DNA from: Rapana venosa
Taxonomy: Eukaryota; Mollusca; Gastropoda; Neogastropoda; Muricidae
Direction of reading: 5' to 3'
Assembly (NCBI GenBank): GCA_028751875.1
Contig: CM054141.1
Coordinates: 66,390,090 to 66,454,089 of the forward strand
DNA: 64,000 nt
A program made the position numbers and the translations under genes. How positions within the stretch are numbered: position 1 is the first letter of the stretch; each line of letters starts with the position of its first letter. The notes under the pieces are model-generated. The model saw only the letters and a list, made by a program, of their open reading frames with translations. It searched no databases and was not told where the DNA came from. Below are positions 1-49,795 of this stretch, piece by piece.

Positions 1-300
1 GTTGTTTCTTCTTCTTCTTCTTCTTCTTGGGTAATGTGGACAGGGTTTTTGTTTTTTTCTGGGTTTGTTTGTTTGTTTGTTGTTGTCGTTTCTTATTGTT
101 GTTGTTCTTGGCTTATTGGTTTGTTTGGGTTGGGTTTTTTGGGTGGGGGGAGGGGGTTGTTGTTGGGTTTTTTGTTTTGTTTTATTGGGGTTTTTTGTTT
201 GTTTGGGGTTTTTTGTTGTTGTTGTTGTTGGGTTGGGTTTTTTGCGGGAGTTATCATAATTTTGAGAGTACAAAGTTCAACTTCAAAGTCTTGTAAATGT
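1..300. repeat. (CTT)n and long G/T-rich low-complexity tract
   Basis: Starts with about 28 bases of CTT repeat and continues as GTT, GGGTTT and G-run sequence to about 245. It lies in the USP intron upstream of the first exon seen. Reading frames here are compositional. Confidence 0.8.
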
Positions 301-539
301 TGGCTCTTTGTAACTATCGAAGGAAATGTCTATGTTTGTGGGAACTGTTCGAATTTTACACGGGGTTATCTTTTAGGAAAATGATGTATTATTATATAGA
401 GCGCACCACAACAAAAGATATAGTTTCAATACTATACAGTAAAACGGAGCACAAAATTTCAAACTAGTTATGAACAAAACACAACATAACAACATACATA
501 CTTGATACAACAACACAGAATAATAGTCCAAAAGAGTAC

Positions 540-1660
540 AGTGGAACACAATACCCCACACCTCACCACACCAAACAGCTGCCACACACCACTCCAACAA
601 CACACCACACCACACCACAGGCATATTACACACCACATCACGCCGCACACCACATCATACCATATCACATCATATCATACAACATGACATGACACCTCAC
701 ACCATCATATCACATCACATCACAACCTACCACATGTACACCATACCACACTATCCAGTGTCACACCCTATAACATCACACCATACTAATCACACCAAAC
801 CACATCAAACACCATCACATCACACCATATCGCTTTTATATCACTCCATAGGCACAGTACACCAGAATACCCTATATCACACACATCACATTAGTCTAAA
901 ATTCCCACCACACCACACCACATATAACACACCACACCACACCACATATACACCCACACCACACCACATATACACACACCACACCTCATATACCACAAAC
1001 CACACCACACCACATATCACTACACCACACCACACCACATATACACTACATCACACCACATATACACTACACCTACACCACATATACACTACACCCCCAC
1101 CACACACATATACACCACACCACACCACATATACACTACACCACACCCAAAAACCACAAACCCCATATACACTACACCACACCACAACACATATACACCA
1201 CACCACATATAACACACACCACACCACATATACACTACACCACACCACACCACATATACACTACACCACACCACATATACACTACACCACACCACACCAC
1301 ACACTATACACCACACACACCACATATACACACACCACACCACATATACACTACACCACACCACATATACACTACACCACCACATATACACCCACACCAC
1401 ACCACACATATACCACACCCACACCACATATACCACACACCACCACCCCAACCACCACACCACCCCCACACACCACCTATCCTCACCCCACACCCACACC
1501 AACACACCACCCACACCACATCTCAAACCCCCACACCACCACCAACCACCACACCACACCCACACCACCCCCACCACCCCCAACAAAAAAAACCACCAAA
1601 AACCACCACTAACACCCCCCCCACCCTCCCCTCCCCCAACCCTCCCCTTTCCCTGCCCCG
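540..1660. repeat. CACCA-type degenerate satellite
   Basis: About 1.1 kb of CCACA-rich repeats. Between about 1000 and 1440 a longer unit recurs (CACATATACACTACACCACA and variants). From 1440 it becomes C-richer and runs up to the acceptor of the first USP exon, where it supplies a pyrimidine-rich but A-broken tract. Confidence 0.85.
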
Positions 1661-1671
1661 CCAAAAAACAG

Positions 1672-16493
<14,822 letters not shown>

Positions 16494-18571
16494 GTGGACA
16501 TGGACACTACAGCAGTACTAAAACGAAAGTTTTCTCACATGAACAGACGCAGGCACGCACACACACACACAAACACACACGCACGCGCATACACACACAT
16601 ATACACACACATACACACACACACGCGCGCGCATACACACACACATACACACACCACCCTCGTGCTCAGTGTTATTGGACATATGCTGGTTATGTGTCAT
16701 ATCATACCAACGAATTGTCAACACAAAACAAGAAATAGATGGTTGTAATGTTGGCTTAAATCCATGCACATGTGTAATATATTTTTATTTTTCAGTGGTG
16801 TGTACATTACTGAACGAGGACAAAAAAAAAAACCTTTACACACAAAAAAGGACTTTGTACATAATTTTTTTTCTTCGGTTTTTGTTAGTGGCAAAAATCA
16901 GTTTCTTGTACAGTCGGGTACATTCATTCACACAACTCCGAATTGTAAGCCAGTGTGAATCTGGGAGAGAAACCAAAAGTGAATAGGAGAGTTAGCTCAG
17001 CTGATTCAAGTTGGCTGGGAAGCCTGTGATTTGGGATGAAGCAGAAAGCCAGTAAAAGTGATGATGATGATGATGAGGAGGAGGAGGAGGAGGAGGAGGA
17101 TACACACTGTCCCTGAATGTGTCTTGACTCATAGAAATTGACATTCAGGAAACTGTTTGATTTTGTACGGTTTTTTTATGGTCTTTTGTTTGTTTTTTTG
17201 TTTTATTTTGGCTGCCTCACTCCTGTGACGTTCCTGACCTGTTGTTCCCACACTGCTCATTTCAATCTCTCTGCTGCAGCCATACCCAGATTCTTTATGT
17301 CACATCCACAGGGAGTCTGTCTATGTGAAGCCGATGCTGTTGCTCCACCAACCATAGGAACCCTGCTTTGCTGCTGGGTCACTTTGGTGGTGTTCAGTGG
17401 TGCCTGTTCTGAGCTAACATACGCAGAGCACCACCCACATACTAAGCCCCCTATTGAGAACAGTAATAGTTCAGGCACGGAGCCAGACTGAGTGAGACAC
17501 CCACCCGGGGTGGCAACCACCACAACAACACATCCCTTCCACAACTTTCTCCTGTGAACCTCCGACCCTGAAGGCTTTGACACAATCTCACCACATGCTC
17601 AGAAGCATATGGGGAAACTGACACTGAGGTCACCACGAGACCAGAGTTACCAGGGTAAACAGCTCTGACAATTTTCTTTCAATGCATGATGATCAATGAG
17701 GATGAGATGTAATGATGCTGCTGTGTAAGCGCATGTGCTGAAAGACTACATGATAGATGTACTCTATGCTTTCTGTCATAATATATCCTGGCATCAACCG
17801 AGCCTGAGAGACACAGAGGCCTGCAGTGTTAGTCTGATTATTTAAACAACACACTCAAATGGCATCTGTAAAGTGGATGAAGCTTGACTGTGTGGTCCCA
17901 GTCTTCCCAAAGAGCACATGGCAAGCTCACTGTGGGTAGGAGCTGACCGGAGTTTGACAAATCCCCATAACACTTATGGAATTCAAATCCGTGGTCTTTC
18001 AGTCCATAATCCAAGGAGCTAACCACTGTGCCATGGCAGCTGGCTTCAACATTTTATTTTGATTAAAGTTTGTCTTGTATTTTCTTGTTCTATCAGTGTT
18101 ATAATGAATTGTTTGCTCTTTGGTAAAACTGGTTCTCGATTAGATAATACTGGAAAGTCCTTAGTTTTTACTTGTTCACTCTTCCACCATCTTGCCCTTT
18201 TTCTTTTTATCCCCTTATCAAACCTCTGATGCATTAACTGCCCCCCCCCCCCTCTCTCTCTCTCTCCCAACCTTCACATCTAACCTGGATTTTGCTTTTA
18301 TAATTTAGATGTGAATCACTGAGCATGGTCTTCATGACCTGGAACCATCTTCTCCAGGAAATTTTCTGAAACATTACATCATCACTCCCTAGTGATTTTG
18401 GTTTTCTTGAAGCTGTACATATTGTACTTAGGAGCTGAGAGAAAATACAAAGAAAGATGACATTAAGTAAAATACATAGATGTTTCAGAAAATGCTTCAT
18501 AGGCTAATGTTCCCATGTGTAGGAGATCTGTTATAATCTGTAATCTCTCTCTTCTCTCTCTCTCTCTCTCT

Positions 18572-18648
<77 letters not shown>

Positions 18649-21600
18649 GTAGTAGAGAGCTTCAAACTGATCAATATGGAATATAGAAGAGAGCCTGTAT
18701 TGTAGCCAAACATAGATATTTTCCTTTCTGGATCTTTTTGCCTTCAAGTTTCTCATTCTTAAAGCATTCTGTAAATAAATCATGACTGTTGCCAAGATCA
18801 ATCTGTCTTTTTTATCAAAAGTAAATAGCGCAGAAAAAAACCTGTTTTATGTGTACAGTTGATAGTGTACATGATAACACATACTCTGTGTGTATATTTT
18901 ACAGTGTACGGTTCAACATGTAAGTCATTGTTCACATTTTAAACAGGATATGTAGAAGTCGTATTTCATACTCACATCAGATTATAAAATCATGAAAAGA
19001 ATAGGTAGAAGCTGATAACAACAACGATAGTAAAAACAAAAGATAAATCACCCAAAAACCAATAACAACCCCCCCCCCCCCCCCCACCCCCCCCCAATGA
19101 AATAGGAGCAGGGAGAGCAGGTGGGATATATCGATAATGTTCAAAGCTCATGTATAAACCAAACCAACAAATACAACAAGGCAGTTTAAAGCACAAACTG
19201 CACTTGAATCAAATTATCCAAGTAACAGACTTGTTCACAGTTAGCTGGATATAAAAGTGCTTTCAGGTACAATAAGATTTTTTTTTTTTTTAAAAGATAC
19301 ATGGTAGAACTATTTTCTTACGGAAATACTACAAACTGGATCTTGAAGAAAGACGGTTTTTTCTCTGGGAAACCTTTCTTAGGTTTATTTTAAACTTTTT
19401 TCACCTAGTTTTTTTTATAAGATTGATCTTTGTGATTTCAATTCCTGTATCTGCCTCCCCCTCCCTCCTTGCATTTATTTGGTACATATTCAGGACATGT
19501 ACCATTGTATTAATATGATTGTGATTGTTGTACAATATCCAGTCTTGCTCCTAAATATAAATACCATGTATATATATATATATATATAGATAGATATAGA
19601 TATATATATATATATATATTATATATATGTATACTTTACTTGTGTATAATATGCATTATATTATTTCGGGTGACATGTCAAAATTTTGTATTACATCAGT
19701 GATTTAAACTACCTGTATTCCTATTATTTATCTGCCTCCTCTAACTCCTCCCCCCCCCCCCCCCCCACCATGAAAAAAATATATTAAAGGGGAAAAAACA
19801 CAAGAAAATAAAACCATTACCACCACCACCCCAGCAAAACCAAACCATCAGAAACAACAACAAAAAACAAAACAAAAAAATCCCTTAGATGTGGATTATT
19901 CTTGCCAAAACATGCATCATGTATAACTGAATGATTTTGTTTTATGTATTGAAATGAATAAGCTTAATATTGTTTTATTACTATAAAATTCATATTTATT
20001 TTTAAAAATTAAAAAAACCCAGACCAATGAATGTTGAATGTAACGTATCTATATTGTTCTATATTCCGGTACACCTTCTTGTATAAATGAAGTCTTTCCT
20101 AGCTTGTACGCACTTACAATACTTTATGGCAAAATCTGTATAATTGTGTGTGTGTGAAAAGGGTGAAGAGAAGCATGCAAATGTGTGTATGTTTTGTACA
20201 TTTTAAGTTATTTAACTATAGCCTTCATTTTGAGAAGACTTGGCTCTGCCTGTCGACCCACTCTGTTCAATGGTACTTTGTACAGCCATTGGAAAGTCCC
20301 AAATCCCGACCTGTGTAAATTATACATGTAAAACACAAATGTTTGTACATTTCTACATGAGACAAGTAGAGGATGGAAGGAAAGAGCAGTGTGTGTGTGT
20401 GAGTGTGTGTGTGAGTGTGTGTGTGTGTGTGTGTGTGAGTGTGAGAGAGAAGTGAATAGGGAACAAGAGAGAGGATCGAGGTGGGGGGAGTCCTCTGTGG
20501 GGTTCCCCCCCCCCCCCCCCCTTCATTGTGGTTTTATAATATAAAAAAGTAAATTCACATTGGCTAGCAAGTACACACATACCTGCTCTTGCACTGATAA
20601 AGAAAAAATAAAAAATTATAAATGTTCTTCTAACTATTAGTGCTATACCTCTGTGAATATCTGTATGATACTGCCGATACATTGGTAATGCATATCATGG
20701 TAGCATATACTTATAACAATTTATCATGAACATAGAAATCAAAAGTGAACAAGTTGATGGTTAGAAACACCAACCTTCAAGCTTTGTATGGAACAGCCCA
20801 TAGTGACAGTATTTTTGTTATATATTTCAGCGGTTGATGATTCTGCCTACACTGTGCGACACATGGGTTGTTATATTGTAAATACTATGAATGTTACATA
20901 TGGCAGCTGGTATTAGGGTTTCAGAAGCAAGGTGGAAGGAAGGCTTGAATGTAGAATGGAAACTCCCAGGGAGTTCTTCCCTTTCCTTTAACCTCCAGAT
21001 GGAACTAGAAGAAGGGCACTAAGGACAATGCAATATTTATTGGTTCACAGTTGATAGATGGCCAACAAGTGCAGAAATGGCTTCCAAATGTTGTCTGTCC
21101 TGTCATATTTTTCATTGTGGTTTATCACTTTAAAATCAAATGTTTTCACATTCTGCTTGTCATTAAAAGTGTTTTAAAACACTTTTCCCCCGTTCAAATA
21201 GGTGTTTTTTTCTTGTCACCTGGAGCCAGAATAGACAGAGTTTTCTGAAATCCTAGCTGACAAAGTTAAAGAGAAAATTTTTGGTTATTTTTTGACTGTG
21301 AACACAAGGTGATGACTAGAACATGAAGCTGTTGTGGTTATGCTATTGTTGTTTGTGATATGTTAATGTTTGTGTGGGATAAACCGTATCCTACAAAAGA
21401 AGCAAGAAGACTGTAGGAATATGATGAATATAGCAATTCTGGACCAGTGCAACCACTTTGATTTGGTTTTTTTAAAGGAAGGGGGAGGGGGGATGGGTAG
21501 GTTTTGGATTGATTTGGGTTTTTTTGTGTTGTTGTTTATTTTCTTTTTGGCATGGTTATTTCAAGAAGAAAAAACTCTAATTATTGATGTCTCCATGCTT

Positions 21601-22440
21601 GTGTTACTTTTCCACTTTCAGTGAAAGCTGGGTCTGTCTTATGAGTAGGCATTGTCAACATTTTGGGTACATTTCTGTTTTTATTTATTAACTGTTTATT
21701 GACAACATGCATGCTCTGTGATTTTTTTTTTCGCCCCTGAAACTTTTGAGTTTATTTGAAATTGTGTTATTGTTTTCAGAAGCCAGTAATTTAAATTATT
21801 TCATTGAGAAAAGATGAACTTATTTTAAGATTTAAATGTATATATATATATTTATATTATGAATTGTGTGTACCATTTAGTTGTCTCATATCATTTCATC
21901 TGTCTCAATCAGAAACAAGTATTATGGCGATATTTATATTCAGTTGTGCATGAGGGCGAAGCCTGAACAGTATACATATATTTGATGTGTTCAAAGGCTG
22001 ATTCTCAACAAAATATGAATTATATTGAGCCGTATATTATTGACTGATTCCAGTCAGTGTGTAAGTTCTGAACTAGAGTAACTCTATCAATACATTAGGC
22101 AAAGTATATCAATAGTAACCTAAAATAACCGCACAATTCCTTCACAATTTTCAGCTTATTTAATTATCCCATGCAAATGCTAGTCCGTAACCATCTTTAA
22201 GGTGAAGAGAAAGAATTGTAAAAATAAACAGACTTCACGTACTAACCCTTTTACTTTAAGTGAGAGACATATACAGTAGTTCTATGCATCATAGCTTAGC
22301 ACTTGTGCTTACTGAACGTCCTTTCACACACACTGGCTTGCAACTCCTGCAAACATCCCCAATGTAAGCTTATAAGTTCACAACCCACCAACCTTGGCCT
22401 ACGGACTGATTCTTGCAGGTCCAGCTATTTTTTTTTCTTT
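16494..22440. other. USP 3' flank/UTR: no coding region seen
   Basis: (CA)n at 16555-16655 and GAT/GAG repeats at 17060-17100. SINE-5 is at 17790-18045, CT plus (TA)n at 18547-18645, C runs at 19070-19097 and 19750-19768, (TA)n at 19568-19630, and GT plus a C run at 20390-20522. AATAAA occurs at several places (for example 18774 and 22221), so the USP polyadenylation site cannot be fixed. Confidence 0.6.
17790..18045 (-). mobile_element. SINE-5 copy (tRNA head)
   Basis: On the minus strand the head reads GCCATGGCACAGTGGTTAGC and then CACGGATTTGAATTC (B-box-like). The body ends with GATGCCAGGATATA. A second copy lies at 38865-39210. Confidence 0.7.
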
Positions 22441-24829
22441 TTATTACACATTCAGTTTTGGGAGACTTAAAAAAATATTGAGAAAAAAGGCAGGAAAATT
22501 CATATCAGAGACAGAAATAAGAAAACAAGCTTGAGGGTAACACACACACACACACACACCAAAACACAACACAAACAAAACAAAACAAATGAAAAAACAA
22601 CAGCAAAATGCAGCATGACAAGAAATGATAAACCCAAAAGTACCAACAGCAAGTTTTACAGCTCTGTGGCTCCAGAAACAAGAAGCATCAAACTGTAGCA
22701 TTCCCATTCAGAAATTCCTGACACTTGTACAAGAACTACTGGTACATTCGATTTCACATCTTGCAAACACATTGTGATACAATGGACACATTCAAGCTCT
22801 GGTGTCCCTAAATCTAAAAATATGTAAAGCAAGTATTATAATCTAAGACTCACAGGTACATGGATTAGAAATTATGCACGAGTATTCAGATTTTCTAATG
22901 CATGCATATTTTGTGTCTGATGCTTCAAAGTTCCTGATGAAGCACATACACAACTTAAAAGCATACTTACTCTAAATTAGTAAATACTATTTTTTTAAGA
23001 GAATGTGTACCTTATCTGAAAACCTGTAAAGTGGTGATTTAAACATTGTTTTTAACAAACAAACAAAAATGATCAAATCTTTGCAAGTAGATATTCATTT
23101 GCACTAGCAAAGTGCATTCCCTACAGGGTAGTCTTCCCCTCTAATACAACGTGTCTTTCATGGAGCAATCTCTTTCAGCGTTGTCGGTTCATGTCAGCCA
23201 TGTGTTGTTCCGTTCAGTGCCTTTACTCCTAATCATATATACATACTTACTGTAGTAACAAGTTAGTACTTATTTCATGGAAACTTCCTCAATACTCAAG
23301 ACATGTACTTCCATTTATCAAATAAAGACAGTGATTAGAGAGCCAGAATGCACTGGGAGTTTTTTTTATGTTTGTTTTTGTTGTTGTTGTTGTGCGTTCC
23401 CCAGCTTTACACCCTGGGGGTCATCCAGAACATGCACTCTGACTCACTCACCCCACCTGGGAATTTCTACTGGATGGGAAGTTTGCGTGTATGACTCTTT
23501 TCATCTATCTTGCCATATAGGCAGCCATACTCCGACTTCAGAGGATTTTTTCTCCTTTAACAAAGGAGAGCACAGGTTGTTTTGTTAAGAACTTGTCATG
23601 GCTGAAGGCAATCTCAACACATCATTTTACAACATAACAACATTTTAGTGTAGGCTTTGTCACTTAACTGACATCAATAATGGACACAGCTTTTGGCCTG
23701 GGCCAATGATGTGTTCTGAGTGAATGAAAGGGGCAGGATGTTGACATGAGTGAAGCGTGGCATGGAGATAGTATTTTCCCCCGGTGTTAACACCAGTACT
23801 GACACCACTCTCCAAGCTCTTCAGATGAGACTATAACCCAAGGACCCATGAGTGAATGCATGCAGAACATCTTGTGCACATATTAAAAACCTGTTCTTTT
23901 GGAAGAGCAGGCCATTTTGTGCTGGTAGGAATGGATGACAAAAGTTAAAAAATGCATGCACACAGGTGTCGTGTCTAGACACCATTCCCGAAGTCAGAAT
24001 GCTGCTACCTTCATGGTGGGTAAAAACAGTCGCATAATTATGCACAACCTCGCCACTGGTGAACCTCGGAGCTCTAACTGAGGAACCAAAATAAAATGAA
24101 AGAAAATTTTTTTCTGTGAAATATTCTATAGATACGATGGAAAACAAACCATTTCTGGATTTCTTGAAACACAAAATGTAATGTCTCATACCAATGACTG
24201 GGAGTGAACTCGCTGGTTTGTGCAGACTCCATCATTATATTATGACTGACAAGCGTAAACGGCATCACTACTTTTGATCAGTGCAAAACATCCTTTCTCC
24301 AAGTCTCAGAGCCACTTTATGCATTGTGTCCATGGGAAAGAATCTCCATCTTTATAGTTGGTACATCAACTGACAGATTTAGATCATGAAGGCATTAAAT
24401 GCATGTGTACACACACAGGCACGCTTGCACACACACACACACACAGAACAAAACAGCACACCACAGTGTAAAACACCATATATTGCAATCTTGTGTAATT
24501 CTATCACAAACACCCATCACAGAATTTCACTATTATGTACCTATACTATCAACTGAGCACAGACTTCAAGTGCCCTCTTTCAATATAAGCACAGAGCAAA
24601 CCAGAAACATACACCTGGAAAGAAGTCAGAAGAACTGATCCAAGATATGCATGAATGGTAACCAAATCAGAAGGCCACCAAGATGAGGCCTTTTACTGAC
24701 TGGATTTAAATACCCATCGTGAGTTTAATCAAGAGAAAAACTATTGCTCTGCCACCCATGCTCTGTATAAAAAAAATGCTTCTGGCAACTCACAAACCTT
24801 AACCCCTTGGTTCCGTGATCTTGACATCA

Positions 24830-25190
24830 CACACCTCCACAAAGCCACAAGTCGTGGGTTCAATCCCCATTCAAACCCAAACTTTCCTCCTATCCATTAG
24901 ACCTCGTGTGGTGATCTGAATGCTGATCTTTCAGATGAGACAATTAACCGAAGGTCCCATGTGCAACAAAAATCCAGCACATATAAAGAACCTACAGCAA
25001 CAAGACAGTTGTCCGGCTTCTAACCAACAAAATTCTGCAGGAGAAGTCTATTTGAATAGGGAAACAAATAATCATACAAACAGGAAAATGACCAAAAAAA
25101 TGGATGTGCTGCTCTTGCAGCGATGCACTCTCTCCGGGGAGAGCAGCTTGAACTTCATGCAGAGAAATCTGCTGCAACTGCAAGTGACAT
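24830..25190 (+). mobile_element. SINE-3 copy, near full length
   Basis: A B-box-like GTCGTGGGTTCAATCCCC at 24848-24865, then CTTTCAGATGAGACAATTAA, CACATATAAAGAACC, and the 3' block GCACTCTCTCCGGGGAGAGC. It is the most complete of the family in this window. Confidence 0.8.
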
Positions 25191-25659
25191 ACACACCACT
25201 ACAAAATGGTACAGCTTTTTGTCTATCTGTCACTTTTCTTTTTAAAAATTGGATTTTTTTGTTCATATAAGAGATAGGTGAGGCAAGGACATGCATTATA
25301 CAATAAACAAGAAAGGTGACTTGATTCCTGTGAAACAGACAGACAGACATAACAGACATGATTATGCCATGAAGCTAACGATGCCTGAGTTACCAATCAG
25401 CTAGTGCACTGATAGACAACACACAGATCTTTCAGCTTTTTATCCAGTGTGCACTTATGGCCTCACAGTCATTCTCAGGAGTGATGAATGAAACAGGGTG
25501 ACTGTTATAGGTGACTCCAGGGTGCTCAACATGGGGAATGCTCACCAATAACAACAAATACAAGCTTCATGTTTCTAGTCTTCAATACCAAACAACAACA
25601 GATACACACTTCATGTTTCCAGTTTCTGATACCAAACGACAATAATAATAACAATAATA

Positions 25660-25705
25660 AATGGAATTTATATAGCGCTGTATCTTGCACAATAACAATA
25701 ACAAC
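25660..25705 (+). mobile_element. Short repeat with the ATATAGCGCT core
   Basis: AATGGAATTTATATAGCGCT followed by GTATCTTG, preceded by AAT/ACA repeats. Related pieces are at 31970-32045 and 59518-59600, both followed by a second AAGCGC block. Confidence 0.6.
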
Positions 25706-26600
25706 AACAAATACATACTTCATGTTTCCAGCTTCCAATACCATACAACAACAAGAGATACCTACTTTATGTTTCCAGTCCCCAACACCATTCACAAACT
25801 GAGAAGTCACTGTGTGTTAGATGTCAACTGCATGATGTGTTTGACTTTACTGCCTGCTAATGTACTACTTCAAGGACAACAAGAAACACACCAACGTGAA
25901 AAACTGTGGCAGTCACTGTACTAATTGCATGTATAGGTGCAGGTAAACCTGGGCATGAACGAAAGATATATACATAATGAACAAACAGGCATACATGAGA
26001 GTGAGTGGTGTGTGTGTGTGTTTGCATGCATGCATGTGCATGAGTGCATGCATGCATGTGTGTGTGCATGCATGCATGTACATGAGTGTATGCATGCGTG
26101 CGTGTGTTTATGGCTGCTTGAATGCACACACGCATGCATGTATTATCATCCTACATGTCAATGTACACAGATCTAAATGAAACCTACTCTCCTGATTATC
26201 TTTGTCCTACCCCATTACTGAGGCTTGACTGCTCAAAACTTTCATTTCATTTCACATACTGCGCACTCATCCCAACTCACTCTCAAAAACACACACACAA
26301 ACCAAGCTCAAATAGCCTTCAAAATCCTTCTCAATATATTCTCTCTGTAAAATATTGGAGAAATAAAGGGATACAACAGTACAGCCAAAAATGACTGAAA
26401 CACAAACAACACAGGTATGTCAAGCCGTTCTGAAACAACAAAACAGACTTTACACTGAAAAAGATACAAAAAATGTGGTAGATATTACACAGGTCTTCAC
26501 GATTTCTTCTGTCTTTTTAGTGACTGAAATCTCGCTGCTAAACAAAACAAAAAATCCGATTAAAAAAAAAAAAAAGGTACTAAACGTCTGCAGGCTGGCC

Positions 26601-47595
<20,995 letters not shown>

Positions 47596-47849
47596 GACTG
47601 AAGATTTCTCAAAAATCGTTCTTTCTTCTTTTACGACATGCAGATAAGTCAATAAAAGTCTAGTCGTATTTACCAGAAATTGAAATATAGGCTATAAGCT
47701 GTGGATTCTCTTTGTAGAAGTACAGGGAGAAAATGCTTTTGATAATCTTTTTGCTAAAGTATGATAGGCCTATATTTCACAAAATATCGTAATCTGTCAC
47801 TGTCAGAGTGCAGCGTTCACCGACACACTTTTTGTTGTGTTAATTTGTA

Positions 47850-47960
47850 CGTCCCAGCGGAGATTTCCGATTTCTGGACTGTCTCCGACAGGCTTTCTTT
47901 CTTTGATTATATTAGAGTCCCAGCGGAGTTATCGATTTAGGGACTGTATCAACCAACTAC
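47850..47960. repeat. 35-bp imperfect direct repeat upstream of CLPB
   Basis: GTCCCAGCGGAGATTTCCGA at 47850 and GTCCCAGCGGAGTTATCGAT at 47918, each followed by TTxxGGACTGT. They lie 255-360 bp upstream of the CLPB start codon, so they may be promoter elements or a short transposon end. Confidence 0.6.
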
Positions 47961-48540
47961 CACTAGATTTATGAGCTGATCAAAGATTGTCTGAAAATCA
48001 TGTTGGTGCTTTTATAGTCAAAAGTGGTGAGATGATGTCGGGCTAAAACATATCCAGATTTTTAATTAGCTGGAGAAAGATGGGAAAGAGGGCTTGTTTC
48101 CCCAGCCGCCAGCAAATTGCCAACAGGCTGATGCAGTCTTCTTTTTATAATTATTATGAAATATCGATGAGTAATGAAAATGAAATAAACAATAAGCAAA
48201 AGTTTTAAAAGATGGTCCCTGTACAGCTCAGGTTGGTTGGGGGTTTTTGTTGTTTTTTTGGAGGGGGGGGGGGGGTTGTTGTTTTTTTAAAGATAAAACG
48301 ATTTGCTGGAAGATAGTCCGTGTACAACGCTGTTTTTGGTTGGTTTGTTTTCGGGTTTTTTTCTTTCTTTTCTTTCTTTCTTTTTCAAATTTTTTTTTAA
48401 AGAAAGAGCAATTTGCTGGTGGGCCTTGTGCACGACAATGCCAGTAAACACACGTGTGTGAGTGTGGGTGTCAAACTTTTTTTTAATTTGCAGATGGTAC
48501 ATGGAATAAACAGTGCAATCGCTTTTTTTTTCTTCAACAA

Positions 48541-48585
<45 letters not shown>

Positions 48586-48638
48586 GTGTGTGTGTGTGTA
48601 TTATGTGTAGTAGGAGTAGTCGTCTTCAATTTGAGGTA

Positions 48639-48936
48639 AGGTAAAGGAGGTAAAGGAGTCCCATAACCTATAAGGTCGTAGGGGAGCGAGGCGTCAGAGA
48701 CCTCACTTCTCTAGGGGCCAGCATATTGAGGGCGGTGCCCATCTCCTCTCCCTGGCTGCTTTACCTTCCCTGACCCTAAAGAGGGCAGGTACCCATTTAG
48801 AGCTGGGTGAACTGGGGGAACTGTACTGAAGCCAAGGCGCGCCAAACAGTCACCCATCCAACTGGTAACCACGCTCGACGCTGCTTAACTTGGCTGGGGG
48901 AAAGCGAGTGCTCCGACCACTGAGCTATCCCGTCCC
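48639..48936 (-). mobile_element. SINE-1 copy with a 12-bp target-site duplication
   Basis: CAATTTGAGGTA occurs at 48627-48638 and 48937-48948. Internally it has GGTTACCAGTTGGATGGGTG on the minus strand and the tRNA-like GATAGCTCAGTGGTCGGAGC at the right end. It is the least diverged copy with that at 30262. Confidence 0.9.
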
Positions 48937-48991
48937 CAATTTGAGGTATCTCCAGTAAAATGATATCCAAAAAAAAAATGATTAAAAGAGG

Positions 48992-48994
<3 letters not shown>

Positions 48995-49049
<55 letters not shown>

Positions 49050-49050
49050 G
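48995..49050 (+). repeat. (GA)n and a 40-bp G homopolymer
   Basis: GAGAGAGAGA to 49010, then an uninterrupted G-run to about 49048. Such a long G-run is prone to assembly length errors. Confidence 0.9.
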
Positions 49051-49239
49051 TAGAAATAACACTGTGCATGCATGTATGTGCCAAATTGAAGAAGAAGAAA
49101 AACAACACTGAGCATCCCATGAAGGGCAATTGCAATACTGACAGGCACATTGATAGAATCATAATCTCAGAAAGACAGTCCTTTAAAATATTAAACAAAA
49201 TTTATCGGCATTATGAAAAACAGCTGTGCTTTTACAATT

Positions 49240-49615
49240 ATGGTTAGAACATTGCACTCTCAATCTGACGACTCAGGTTCGATTCCTGTTCAAGGGGATA
49301 TTTTTCTCTGGAGTTAACATCAGTGCAGACTCCACTCTCCCCAAAAGTCCTTTGTTTCTATAAACTGAGGCCCCGTGTACGAACGCACGCAGAACATCTT
49401 GCGTACACGTTAAATCCTGTTCCGCTTTTCGTAAGAGTAGGCCATTGGGTACCGGTGGGAACAAATGACAGAATTTACAAAAACGCATACACAGGGGGAC
49501 TGGATATATAAAAAAACACATAAGAATTTATTCCATTATCCTCGATATAAAAGAATAAATAAATTAATAATAATAATAATAATAAAATAATAATAATAAT
49601 AATAATCCATGTCAT
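49240..49615 (+). mobile_element. SINE-2 copy with (AAT)n tail
   Basis: ACTCAGGTTCGATTCCTG (B box), AGTTAACATCAGTGCAGACT, AGAACATCTTGCGTACACGT and the tail ATTATCCTCGATATAAAAGAATAA followed by (AAT)n to about 49607. Confidence 0.85.
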
Positions 49616-49777
49616 TACAATTACACTTTGATAATGTCAAAATAGAGATCTAGATCCATTGCTGTTTAGCAGAAACCTTGTTAAAATGCAGTGCAAATGG
49701 CAGTACTCCTTGTTGATTGGTCAAATAAGGTCGAATAATATAGAGACATACAGAGTTATCGTACTTTATCACTTGTC

Positions 49778-49795
49778 ATGGCGCGGTCTGAGCAG
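49778..49795 (+). CDS. Possible first coding exon of the unidentified + strand gene
   Basis: ATGGCGCGGTCTGAGCAG (MARSEQ) is followed directly by a good donor, GTGAGC. An inverted CCAAT box (GATTGGTC) lies about 65 bp upstream at 49715-49722. Start context GTCATGG. A following acceptor-like site at 50421 opens a frame VGRYWLAEMDLVTKDKGLK that closes at TAG about 50529, so the next exon is unclear. Linking it to the exons at 52779-54376 is a guess. Confidence 0.25.

Larger units (their letters stand above)
22440..26600. other. Convergent intergenic or CLPB 3' flank: SINE copies, no gene seen
   Basis: A SINE-2 relic is at 23735-23965, a SINE-4 piece at 23995-24075 and a full SINE-3 at 24830-25190. 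A 45-bp motif CTTCATGTTTCCAGTTTCTG is repeated four times at 25565-25790. TGCA/TGTG repeats are at 25990-26115. A minus-strand AATAAA at 22438-22443 could end CLPB, but this is not established. Confidence 0.55.

Noticed and set aside
689..1612. Long His/Thr/Pro-rich frames on both strands
   Set aside because: They are translations of CCACA-type satellite DNA. The same applies to frames in 1966-2425, 13824-14400, 37685-38255 and 43101-43588.
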